Of a stretch of DNA of 64,000 bases, positions 49,176 through 59,738 are shown piece after piece. The position numbers and the translations under genes were made by a program. The notes under the pieces were generated by a model. The model made no database searches. It had not been told where the DNA came from and saw only the letters and a program-made list of their open reading frames with translations. Every line of letters begins with the position of its first letter. Position 1 is the first letter of the stretch. This DNA comes from Panulirus ornatus (Eukaryota > Arthropoda > Malacostraca > Decapoda > Palinuridae), in contig NC_092270.1 of assembly GCF_036320965.1 (NCBI RefSeq), positions 22,246,940 through 22,310,939 of the forward strand, read 5' to 3'.

Positions 49176-49352
49176 GTTACATGACCCCGGGTCATGTGCA
49201 ACATATGTGACCCCGGGTCATATATAACATACCATGTGACCCCGGGTCTTATATAACATACCATGTGACCCCGGGTCATATATAACATACCATGTGACCC
49301 CGGGTCATATATAACATACCATGTAACCCCGGGTCATGTATAACATACTGGT
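49176..49352. repeat. 29-bp minisatellite, about 6 units
   Basis: The unit carries ccatgtgaccccgggtcata and tataacata. The core gaccccgggtc is a perfect 11-bp palindrome in every intact unit. Confidence 0.95.
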
Positions 49353-49498
49353 CTTATTAATATACATAGTAAATTAAGGTCTTCTAGTGGTTACCAGACT
49401 ATATCATACGTGTATTTCACGTAATATAAACCTGTATTGCTTCAAATGAGCGAACGACAACAGAATGCAGTCATGTTACCATAGCATTATAGTAACAC

Positions 49499-49501
<3 letters not shown>

Positions 49502-49549
<48 letters not shown>
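49502..49549. repeat. (TG)n microsatellite
   Basis: Pure run of about 24 repeats. Confidence 0.98.
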
Positions 49550-49550
<1 letters not shown>

Positions 49551-50020
49551 AACACCTGGTGTTCCTGGACCCACGTTCGAGCCCCGGCCAGGCTGGTGTG
49601 TACCCTACAGGAGGCCAGGGCTGCCAGGCTGGCGTGTTGTTGTGGCCACTTGGTCATCTACCAGGTCAGGAAGCGTCGTCCTCATGGTCGTAGGGCGTCA
49701 TGCAAGGGTCACATACCTCCTGCATGATGAGGGTCACAAGCTGTGCATGATGGCTAACTGGAATATGTTGATATATATCAAGTATATCATGACCCCAGGT
49801 GGGGGACGAGGAGGCTCTGGGATATCATACTCCATCTTCTGGGGTGACATCAAGAGACATCAACCCAGGAATGGAAATGTTCATCTGGGAAGAATGAAGA
49901 GTCAGGGTCGTCTGCTCATGGAGTGTTGAGGTGACTACTGCAACCATTTTACATCTTCTATGTCACGACTGCTCATCTTGTTATCGTTATCAGCAAGACT
50001 TATCTCCCAACCTTCACGTA
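49550..50020. other. Unique stretch, possible tRNA-like scrap
   Basis: acgttcgagccccgg at about 49573-49587 resembles a T-arm but no A-box or cloverleaf accompanies it. The 154-codon plus frame starting at 49465 crosses the GT run and is unrecognised. Confidence 0.4.
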
Positions 50021-50346
50021 AGATAGATGGAGTTCCATCACGTTAAGATAGATGGAGTTCCATTAGGTCAAGATACATGTAGTTCCATCAGGTCAAGTGA
50101 GATGGAGTTCCATCAGGTCAAGATGGATGGAGTTTCATCAGGTCAAAGTAGATGGAGTTTCATCAGGTCAAGATAGATGGAGCTTCATCAGGTCAAAGTA
50201 GATGGAGTTTCATCAGGTCAAGATAGATGGCGTTCCATCAGGTCAAAGTAGATGGAGTTTCATCAGGTCAAGATAGATGGAGCTTCATCAGGTCAAAGTA
50301 GATGGAGTTTCATCAGGTCAAGATAGATGGAGTTCCATCAGGTCAT
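50021..50346. repeat. 25-bp minisatellite, 13 units
   Basis: The unit carries agatggagttccatcaggtc and aagat. The aagata/aaagta and ttcc/tttc/cttc variants alternate, giving a 50-bp two-unit periodicity in the middle. Confidence 0.96.
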
Positions 50347-50430
50347 AATACTGCGTCTCATCTGAGTTCATCCTGTACCATCATGATGTCATTGACCTCA
50401 GCAGCTGTATATCATACCTCCCCTCACACG

Positions 50431-50433
<3 letters not shown>

Positions 50434-50493
<60 letters not shown>
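50434..50493. repeat. (GA)n microsatellite
   Basis: Pure run of about 29 repeats. Confidence 0.98.
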
Positions 50494-50494
<1 letters not shown>

Positions 50495-50689
50495 CTAGTG
50501 TCTCACATACAAGACCATAACAACCAGATTAACACGACAGGGAGCAGCGAGACCTCCCCCCTCCCCCCCTCCCCCCCCAGTCACTGGGGGTGACTGACGT
50601 TATCAGATTGCCCCAGCAACACCCCAGAGGCGATGTCTGGGGGAAGGCTGCGACAGCCCCAGCCTCTGTGTCTGGGGGGAAAGCCCCAG

Positions 50690-50840
50690 GGGAAGTGCCA
50701 CTCGCCAGCACCTCAAGGGGAAGTGCCACACACGTCACTGACAGGGGAAGTGCCACTCGCCAGCACCTCAAGGGGAAGTGCCACACACGTCACTGACAGG
50801 GGAAGTGCCACACACGTCACTGACAGGGGAAGTGCCACAC
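50690..50840. repeat. ~27-bp repeat with two alternating unit types
   Basis: All units share aggggaagtgccac. One type continues cacacgtcactgac and the other tcgccagcacctca. Confidence 0.94.
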
Positions 50841-51143
50841 ACGAGCTAAATTGCGTCTTGGCACGACAGAGAATTCGGTTAAGAATTCTATTTAGCTTCT
50901 AATGGGAGGATTTTGGCCGGTCTGAAATGTTCTAGTCTTGCTGGACGAACATAGTGCTAACCATGGGTGAAGAGATCTCATTAGGTTCCACAATCTGTTT
51001 TATCCTACACGACTTTAGCCTTAATCCTCGTTGGGCACGTCATACGTAAGTACCCGTTGTAATTAGACACGTGAAACGTAAGTATATGTCGTAATTACAC
51101 ATATAATTTGCGCGTCAATTTCAATATTCTTCATTAGAATATT
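50841..51143. other. Unique stretch, nothing recognised
   Basis: acgtaagta phrases occur twice near 51043-51085 (cgtcatacgtaagtac and cgtgaaacgtaagtat). No gene. Confidence 0.5.
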
Positions 51144-51600
51144 GCTGGTGACGTCAACACAGCTGGTGACATCAACACAGCTGGTGACGTCAACACAGTT
51201 GGTGACGTCAACACAGCTGGTGACGTCAACACAGCTGGTGACGTCAACACAGCTGGTGACATCAACACAGCTGGTGACGTCAACACAGCTGGTGACGTCA
51301 ACACAGCTGGTGACGTCAACACAGCTGGTGACATCAACACAGCTGGTGACGTCAACACAGCTGGTAACGTCAACACAGCTGGTGACGTCAACACAGCTGG
51401 TGACATCAACACAGCTGGTGACATCAACACAGCTGATGACGTCAACACAGCTGGTGACATCAACACAGGTGGTGGCATCAACACAGGTGGTGACGTCAAC
51501 ACAGCTGGTGACATCAACACAGGTGGTGACGTCAACACAGCTGGTGACGTCAACACAGGTGGTGACATCAACACAGCTGGTGACGTCAACACAGCTGGTA
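51144..51600. repeat. 18-bp minisatellite, 25 units, 15 with a perfect CRE octamer
   Basis: The unit is gctggtgacgtcaacaca. By my count 15 of 25 units contain the palindromic cAMP-response element TGACGTCA. Eight others read TGACATCA, one TAACGTCA and one GGCATCA. The loss is thus nearly always G to A at the central CpG. The 18-bp period also leaves several frames open on both strands (180 codons minus, 225 plus), which is incidental. Confidence 0.97.
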
Positions 51601-51647
51601 CACACTCCTCAGCTGCCACTCACTCGTGTACATAATATGCAACAAAT

Positions 51648-51683
51648 AACAACAACAACAACAACAACAACAATAACAACAAC
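51648..51683. repeat. (AAC)n microsatellite
   Basis: AAC run with one AAT interruption. Confidence 0.96.
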
Positions 51684-51914
51684 AGAAACTTGTACAGTGT
51701 CGTCACTGGAAGTCTCATATCATCCCTCTACATTAATTGTCTTCCCAGTCACGAAAATGTTATTAATGTCTTCCCAGCGTCTGTGTAGGAGAGGCTCTGG
51801 GGTTTACACAAGCTATTAAGAGTTGATACACTTGAGAGGCAAAGTTCAGGGCAAGACAGTGCTTCACACTTGCCTTACCCACCGTCTTCCACCTCACTAC
51901 TGTATCTCTGGGAC

Positions 51915-52105
51915 GGTATTTGGCTATATCTAGGATAGACCATTAGGGTTTAGCTATATCTAGGATATATCATTAGGGTTTAGCTATATCTAGGATAGAT
52001 CATCGGGGTTTTATCTATATCTAGGATAGATCATTAGGGTTTAGCTATACCTAGGATAGATCATCGGGGCTTTATCTATATCTAGTATAGACCATTAGGT
52101 TTCTA
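51915..52105. repeat. ~31-33-bp repeat, about 6 units
   Basis: Copies carry gctatatctaggatagatca and ttagggttta, with tcggggttttat variants. Confidence 0.94.
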
Positions 52106-53680
52106 TATTAACTATACTTGAGGAAGAACATTAGAAACCATCAGACTCTGGTATAGCGATGCTCCTGTCTTATATAGGATCTGATCCTACTTGGTGTGGC
52201 AGGTCTGGCTGGCGTAGTAATGAGAGTCTGATGCCTCAGTCAAGCTACAATTTGCAGGAGACAACTCGGTATAGATGTGGACATTGCTTGTTGAGGAGGG
52301 ATCACGCTAGCAGAAGGACATGGCTCAAATACTCTGATTACTTACGTGGATTATAGGATTTATGTGCTTGGAGGAAAACAGTGTTAGTTCCTGTCTCCTG
52401 GTTACCTAGCACCCTCCTGCGTAATATTGTAGTAAGTGCATGTGTGTAGACGTGATTGTATTTGCGTACATAAGCATAGGTCTAATTGTATGTGTTTACA
52501 TGTGTGTGTCGGTGCACGCAGGTGTGCACGTGACTATACGCGTGTATGTATGTATGTGTGTAGTGTGGGCGTCTCTGTAAACATTTTCATTAACCTTTTC
52601 CACATGTTCTCTCACGTTATGGTATAGATTCTGTGAATAATCTGTCTTTCAGTACATGTGTCAACACATACCAAATTTTCCTATAGGCTCTGAGGTCACC
52701 CACTCTCAACAGATTTAAGAGACTGTGTTTGTCTGTGGAAGATACACACACACACACTGCCTCCCACCACCACAGGTGCATCAGACTGTTCATGTTAGTC
52801 TCTGGCATACATCTGGTCAACGTGAATGTCCAACACATCCTGGAGGGTCCACATTCCGCCTCACTCCTCTGTCTCACATCCACACAGCCCAGGTGCTCCT
52901 CCCTCACTCCCACCCTCCCTTACTCACTGCATCAAGGCCTCTCTATTGTCTTCCAGCAATTCATCTGTTCTACCATTCTTGTTTAGTGTCTGGTTCCATA
53001 TAGTTCCCAGTCAGAGTGTGATATATACTCTCTCATTTACAAACCCTTCCCGTCCTAATCTTGGTCTCTGTCCAATATATTTGACCAAGTTGGAAACTTT
53101 TATGTAACGACGGTACACATGTGCTACATATTTCTTCCTTTTACATCGTCGCCAATATACCGACCCGGGCACTTCCCACCCGAACATTAATTTCTCCTTT
53201 TTCCACAGTGGAAAAAATGACCCACAAATATTGGGAATTGTAAAGCCTCTCGCCACCTGTGAACAGCGAATCTTATCTCGAGGTCGTGCGGCTCTTATCT
53301 GTGTGGGGGAGACGGGCTGTATGAGCGTGACAGCCACCCACCAACCAAGCAATTATGAAACGTCTGGAAAACATGAACAAAATAAACGCGTGGCTATTTT
53401 TGAAAACCTCCTCAAGAAAAGTAAAAGTAGTTAATATTAGAAGTACTTCAGTAAATATATAAGTTCCTGAAATCATCAACTTTGTTACAAAACTGAAGTA
53501 TTGCTGCTTCCTTGTTCCCATCACTGACGCTACTTCAGCATCATCTGCAAACTGCAGCTGCCTGGCCTAATTAGTGAGAACTACAAACATAACCTTGATG
53601 ATTGCGTCTCATATCCCAAGCAATTCCATCACAATTCCTGATTCACATGAACACATACTTTCACATACTTTAACAGCTGA
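52106..53680. other. 1.6-kb unique stretch, no gene supported
   Basis: A 65-codon plus frame (52159-52356) has a YRCGHC...RRDH phrase that superficially recalls a zinc finger but lacks its spacing. A 113-codon minus frame (53011-53352) is unrecognised. Overlapping plus frames at 52725-53107 are open in three phases, so composition explains them. Confidence 0.4.
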
Positions 53681-53806
53681 GCTATATACCCCACCAGCTG
53701 AGCTATATACCTCACCAGCTGAGCTATATACCTCACCAGCTGAGCTATATACCTCACCAGCTGAGCTATATACCTCACCAGCTGAGCTATATACCTCACC
53801 AGCTGA
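53681..53806. repeat. 21-bp minisatellite, 6 units
   Basis: The unit carries agctgagctatatacctcac. The first copy has ccccacc for cctcacc. Confidence 0.96.
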
Positions 53807-53994
53807 CGTAACAAAGGCAATCATCATAATTCTAGCCAAAATATTTATCCAGTACTTTCCCCCAGCGTAATAATCACCATCAATGAATTATAAACACGAC
53901 CAGTTTTCTATGATGCTGCTCTGCAAACTATCCATAAATACTGAACTACCATTCTAGTTCTACTCGTCTGTCTCACTCATCAACGCAGGAAAGG

Positions 53995-54180
53995 GGTCAC
54001 ACACACCACAGGGTCACACACACCACAGGGTCACATACACCACAGGGTCACACACATCACAGGTTCACAAACACCACAAGGTGACACAGACCACAGGGTC
54101 ACACAGACCACAGGGTCACACTGACAACATGGTCACACAGACCACAGGGTCACACAGACCATAGGGTCACACAGACCACC
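53995..54180. repeat. 17-bp minisatellite, about 11 units
   Basis: The unit is cacagggtcacacacac or cacagggtcacacagac, with the first form in the left half and the second in the right half. Confidence 0.94.
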
Positions 54181-54244
54181 CTAAACCACCAAAGGTCACA
54201 CTACATCCTGGACTTTCTAACACTCACACAGTGTCTGTGGGACC

Positions 54245-54357
54245 TGGTGGTCTGTTAAGTTCTGGGAGACATTGTCAGGTGGTCTGTTAAGTTCTGGGAG
54301 ACATTGTCAGGTGGTCTGTTAAGTTCTGGGAGACATTGTCAGGTGGTCTGTTAAGGT
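54245..54357. repeat. 32-bp minisatellite, about 3.5 units
   Basis: The unit carries ggtctgttaagttctgggag and acattgtcag. Confidence 0.95.
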
Positions 54358-54454
54358 CTGACTGTCACACGAGTTATGCAAACATCAAATTCTCAGAGGG
54401 AAAATATTCCTGTGTCAGTCTTCAGTCTCACCTGTACATTTCCTCCCTGCTACA

Positions 54455-54575
54455 CAATCCCTTCCTCTCCTCACCACACAATCCCTTCCTCTCCTCACCA
54501 CACAATCCCTTCCTCTCCTCACCACACAATCCCTTCCTCTCCTCACCACACAATCCCTTCCTCTCCTCACCACAG
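54455..54575. repeat. 24-bp minisatellite, 5 units
   Basis: The unit carries acacaatcccttcctctcct and cacc. Confidence 0.96.
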
Positions 54576-54763
54576 CCCCCTGAACTCTGACCTCCTCTCA
54601 TTCCCTCACTTTTGCTTCCTCATCCTTCCAACCTCCCATCACACTGACCCAAAACTCAGTTTTTTTTGCATATCTTCATTTGTCTCTTGCCTCAGGTACT
54701 TTGTCATTACGTGACGCATCTCACTTTCACGGTCAAGTTACAGTCTACGTCTATGACCTCGTC

Positions 54764-54802
<39 letters not shown>

Positions 54803-55689
54803 AACCTTGTCTGCTCTCTGTCATAACGGATGAGTCTCATCTGGGTTGTCATTCTGCCTTCCTCTAGAATTCTTATTTGTCACTACGACAATATTTTTCT
54901 CTGTCATTTCTTCATGAACACTTGTTCTACTTTCTTGACTCCTATTTTGTCATTGATGTTGTTTCGTCTATAACCTACATCTCTGTATCTGTAACCAGTT
55001 AACTTCTTTTCGTCCAGTTCCTCCCTGACCACACCTTGCCCTAACATGGCCACATCTGCCTCCTCCAGTCTTCACTCATACATTCTTCAAACGTCTCCAC
55101 CTGTCCTTAATCTCATTCCATTTTGTTTCGTGGACATTTTCCAGCATCTCATCCATCTTCTCTTGGAAACTCAGTCCAACACTTTCTTTCCTGAACGTTG
55201 CAGTTTTCTTAAGTATCTGTCTGTCACCCACAGTGGCCAGCATGTAGCAGTGGTGGTGTTCAGTATATATTACTGACACATGGTTCGATTCTTGTTGTTT
55301 AAAACCTTCATAAGTCTTGTACTACGTGCACTATCCTTCATGCTGTCCCCTTACTACAAACTTATATGTTTCTTTCCCGTTTCTGTTGACTTATATCCCA
55401 TATGTTTATGTAAATCTTCCAATGAATATGATTAAGGGCAATAGATTCATTAATGTACATTTCACCACACGTGTCTGTTGTGTCATACACCGTCATTCAT
55501 ACAAGTTGTCAAAATGTAATTTTATTCCTTAATTTCATCCCTTCTGTTCTTGTCTTGACCCATGGGAAGAACACGTTCTTGACCCATGGTTCTTCATGGT
55601 TCTGCAGTGAGCCCCATCTTCTGCTCTCCCACAGAAAACCTCACGTGGTTCCGACAGTCAACTTTTCATGTGACTCAACTTTCATATTT
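54576..55689. other. Unique stretch with (CA)n and two adjacent minus ORFs
   Basis: The (CA)n run is at 54768-54800. On the minus strand, 55279-55076 (67 codons, ends KMDEMLENVHETKWNEIKDR then WRRLKNV) and 55068-54904 (54 codons, contains ADVAMLGQGVVREELDEKKL) follow each other with plausible, charged, non-repetitive composition. They could be one reading frame broken by a stop and frame change, perhaps a mobile-element relic. The plus strand is also open over the first. Confidence 0.35.
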
Positions 55690-55916
55690 TTATTTTTTCA
55701 TGTTGAAGATTCCAGTCACGAACAGAAGCGCTGATCGAGGCCAGACCTCGAGTGAAATATAAAAATGTGGCTGAAGAAAATGGATGTAAAATGAAAAGAA
55801 GAAAAATTCTAGGTTTTTGAAGAAGGGTAAAATGCTTTTTAAAAATGGCCATTTGGTAGGTGTTAAGGAAGACAGGAGAGGGTAAAGAGTTCCAAAGCTT
55901 GGGGGCGTAAGGGAAG
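55690..55916 (-). mobile_element. LINE ORF C-terminal fragment merging into a stutter block
   Basis: The minus strand reads FFPYAPKLWNSLPSPVF with NTYQMAIFKKHF, the conserved LWNSLP-type end of jockey/CR1-like ORF2 proteins, followed by a short non-conserved tail. The portion upstream in the element lies in the homopolymer block at 55917-56770 and cannot be read. Confidence 0.65.
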
Positions 55917-56770
55917 AAAAAAAGGGCTTTTAAAAAACCCCGGAAAAAATGATCCAAACCCCCCCAAACCCCCATCAAGCCCCCCCCAAAAAAAAATTTT
56001 TCCCCCCCCCCCCCACACACAACCCCACACCCAAAAACAAAACCCCCCCCCCCAAAAAAAGGGCCCCCAAAAAATTTTTTTTTTAAACCCCCCCCAAAAA
56101 TTTTTTTTTTTATTTTCCCTTTTTTTTTTTGGTTTAAATTTTTTTTTTAATTTTTTTGGGGAAAAATTTTTTTTTTTTTTTTTTTAAACCCCCTTTTTTT
56201 TTTGGGGGGGGGCCCCCGGGGGTTTTTTTTTCCCGGGCCCCCCCGGCCTTTTTTTTTTTTTGGGGGGAAAAAACCCTTTTTTTTTTTGGGGGGGGGGGGG
56301 AAAAAAATTTTTCCCAACCCCCTTTTTAAAAAAATTTTCCCCCCCGGGAAAAAAAGGGGGGTTTTTTTTTTTCCCGGGAAAAAAGGGGGTTTTTTTTAAT
56401 TTTTTTGGGGGCCCTTTTTTGGGGGGGGGAAAAAACCTTTTTTTTAAAAAAAATTTTTTTTTTTTTGGGGGGTTTTTTGGGGGGTTTTTTAAAAATTTTT
56501 TTTTTTTTGGGGGTTTTTTTCCCCCTTTTTAAATTTAAAAAGGGGGTTTTTTTTTTTTGGGGGCCTTTTTTAAAAAAAAAATTTTTTGGGGGGGGGGGGG
56601 AAAAAATTTTTTTTTTTTTCCCCAAAAAACCCCGGGCCCCGCCCCCGGGGGGGGTTTTTTTTTTTTTTTGGTTTTGCCCCGGGGGGCCCGGGGGGCCCCG
56701 GGGAAAATAAAAAGGGGGGAAAAAGGGGGAAAAAAAAAAGGGGAAAAAATTTTTTTAAAAAAAAAATTTT
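55917..56770. other. Homopolymer stutter block, likely sequencing artefact
   Basis: From about 55917 bases occur increasingly in runs. From about 56040 to 56760 nearly every base belongs to a run of three or more identical bases, with all four bases represented and almost no isolated bases. The block starts gradually inside a readable LINE fragment and ends sharply at 56770, where normal complexity resumes (agcgtcttcggcagg). No known repeat class has this property. Open frames across it (Phe/Gly/Lys/Pro-rich) are meaningless. Confidence 0.9.
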
Positions 56771-56829
56771 AGCGTCTTCGGCAGGTTACCACCACCTCCG
56801 ACGTCGGAGCCACGAACTGGGAACCTCCA

Positions 56830-57095
56830 TTCAACCAACCACACAACCCCAGGTCATACTACCACACAACCCCAGGTCATACTACCACACAACTCCAGGT
56901 CAAACTACCACACAACCCCAGGTCATACTACCACACAACCCCAGGTCATACTACCACACAACCCCAGGTCATACTACCACACAACCCCAGGTCATACTAC
57001 CACACAACCCCAGGTCATACTACCACACAACTCCAGGTCAAACTACCACACAACCCCAGATCAAACTACCACACAACCCCAGGTCGAACTACCAC
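56830..57095. repeat. 23-bp minisatellite, about 11-12 units
   Basis: The unit carries accacacaaccccaggtcat and act. The variants caactccaggtcaaact and cagatcaaact cluster at the right end. Confidence 0.96.
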
Positions 57096-57530
57096 ACAGC
57101 CTGAGGTTGCATGGTACTACAGCAAACTACCACACAACAACCACACACTAACACTTGCTCCTGCCTGCTGTTCTGTTCACAGCCCCGACTACCACCCAGT
57201 ACCTTCCACAGCCTCGACCAAGAGACTATAATTACCGAAAGAAGCCAAAAAAAATAACGTAATAGTTTCCATGAGCCAATTACATGGCTGGCGAGCAGTG
57301 AAGAGGCGTATACTGGGTTGACGGAGGAAGTCAAATGGACCAAACGCGCCCGAACGCAAAGACGGAGAAGACCAGGTGACGTGTGCGTGATGCGACGCAC
57401 GCAGGAGGTCGTACCATATATGTACTGACGTCGCAAGGGAACGTACCCGAACCTGGCCATCCAGAGGTGAACGCAGACCAGATGAGAGTAGTAGACAGAC
57501 GCTCATCACTTGACTGCAAGTTACTCGATT
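57096..57530. other. Moderately GC-rich unique stretch, nothing recognised
   Basis: Frames on both strands overlap (123 and 172 codons minus, 74 plus). No motif identified. Confidence 0.4.
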
Positions 57531-58010
<480 letters not shown>

Positions 58011-59105
58011 ATATGTAAACAAAGTTACAGGAACCAGACACCCATCGAAGCTGTACAAATAAATAAATAGAATTGCAGAACTGATAATTGAATGAAAGGA
58101 CGAAAGGTTAAACAAAAAAAGATAGAAAAACACGTCACAGTAGCAATCAACATTAGTGCCTTAACAAATGTTTGTTTGACGCATCTTAATTTGCATATTG
58201 AACCACTTCTCTTTCCACCTTCCATAGACATCCTTCACCCTTATCCCTGAGGAAGCAATACACATCAGCTTGAGTACATAACTACAGGCAGGATGATGTA
58301 GCTGTATCATACATATCACTGTATCAGGATAAAGGAATACAAGGGAATCTATATATGCAAATTATGTAGCATGAAATATGGAATATGTTCTGTTTCTTAG
58401 TGACTTGTGTGATATAAGGAAAGTTTTAGTTAAGTGTCATGAGGAAGCCTGCAGGAGGAACATACAAGAATGTTAACACGTCTAGTGACCTACCGCCTCC
58501 CCTTCTCTGGTTCTTATCAGTAAATAACATTAACTTTACTGGGGCATTTCGTCTGGTTATCATGATATCAGCGACCCCCTGCTAACGTTACCAACACAGT
58601 CATATTATTCTCACGTTAAGAGCAAATAAGAAAAGCGAGCGTTTGGCAGCTGGCAGTGAGAGTGAATAATGTAAAATGCAGTGTTTTGACTGGGGCAGCT
58701 CGAGGCTGGGATGCCCACAAAACAATATGAATAACTCAGGATCTGGGAAGAGGCAGTTGACTTCATCCTGTTTCATATATAATTATTCACACTCAAACTT
58801 TTCCTCTGCAATGAATGCGTAGCTAAGGAAAGACTGCCTTCCTCAGTTGAACGTCCACAGCTCCTCTTACTTGATGTATAAAGGAAGATAACAGTTCTTG
58901 TTCTCCAGCTCATCAACGTCTCCCATTTTCTTATTCTAGAACATCGGAAATCCACAGTACGTTGACCAGCTGTGTCCTTAGCAACGTAAGATGAATACAA
59001 TGATTGTGATACATGATGTTATAGAGAGATGGTTCTTGTCTGAGTACAGGATGTATCAGGACACAGCTGTGAGATGATCGGGTGGATGCCACACTCACTC
59101 ACTCA
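58011..59105. other. 1.1-kb AT-rich unique stretch, no gene seen
   Basis: Frames of 68-75 codons on the minus strand (58025-58231, 58773-59000) without motifs. Confidence 0.55.
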
Positions 59106-59285
59106 CTCCAGACTCTTGCGAAATCTTTATGAATATCGATCAACCCCTAAAGGTAGGATGAACAGCTGGGTTGACTGTGGACCGAGTGTCGCAACCAGTG
59201 CTCGAACTCATGCGCTCAACCCTGGGCGGCATGTGAATGCGTTATGATCAGGAAGGCTGACCACCACACCAAGGAGACCCCACAT
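59106..59285 (-). mobile_element. tRNA-derived SINE copy
   Basis: The minus strand reads gtggtggtcagccttcctg (A-box-like), catgagttcgagcactgg (B-box-like), then cggtccacagtcaacccagc with tgttcatcctacc and aggggttgatcgat. The body blocks match those at 19210-19412 in the same order. It has no coding capacity, as expected for a SINE. Ends are approximate, and I could not identify target-site duplications. Confidence 0.68.
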
Positions 59286-59324
59286 CTTGGCCTTACCTTA
59301 GGTAGGTGTGCTGCGCTACCAACT

Positions 59325-59475
59325 CTTACCTTACCTTGTCTTACCTTACCTTACCTTACCTTGTCTTACCTTACCTTACCCTGTCTTACCTTACCTTACC
59401 TTGTCTTACCTTACCTTACCTTGTCTTACCTTACCTTACCTTGTCTTACCTTACCTTACCCTGTCTTACCTTAGG
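59325..59475. repeat. (TTACC)n with 20-bp higher-order unit
   Basis: Pentamers of ttacc are grouped as three to four units followed by ttgtc or ctgtc, giving a period of 20 bp with about seven repeats. Confidence 0.95.
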
Positions 59476-59738
59476 TAATCATACTCCCCAGCCTTCCCCA
59501 GTTCATCCTCCACCATCATCGCCTCTCATTGCTCGTCATGTCCTCATGAACTCCTCACAACAGCACTGAGCCATAATCCCTCACCTGACACATAATCTTC
59601 ACATGTGTATCTTAACGTCGCTGTAAACATGTTTGCAAGATGAGATAAACAAAGCAGGTTGATCACTTTCTTAGTTTACTGCTGTTGTTTACTTGCATCT
59701 CAGGCGAGGTCCCCCTCTAAATATTGTATACAACTGAC

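Noticed and set aside
52159..52356. C2H2 zinc-finger exon (YRCGHC...H)
   Set aside because: The His spacing is wrong and the frame is only 65 codons with no splice signals.
56202..57104. Phe/Gly/Lys/Pro-rich ORFs of 65-172 aa
   Set aside because: They lie in the homopolymer stutter block and reflect run composition.
59325..59475. Telomere-like repeat
   Set aside because: The pentamer is TTACC (complement GGTAA), which is not the arthropod TTAGG telomere repeat in either orientation.
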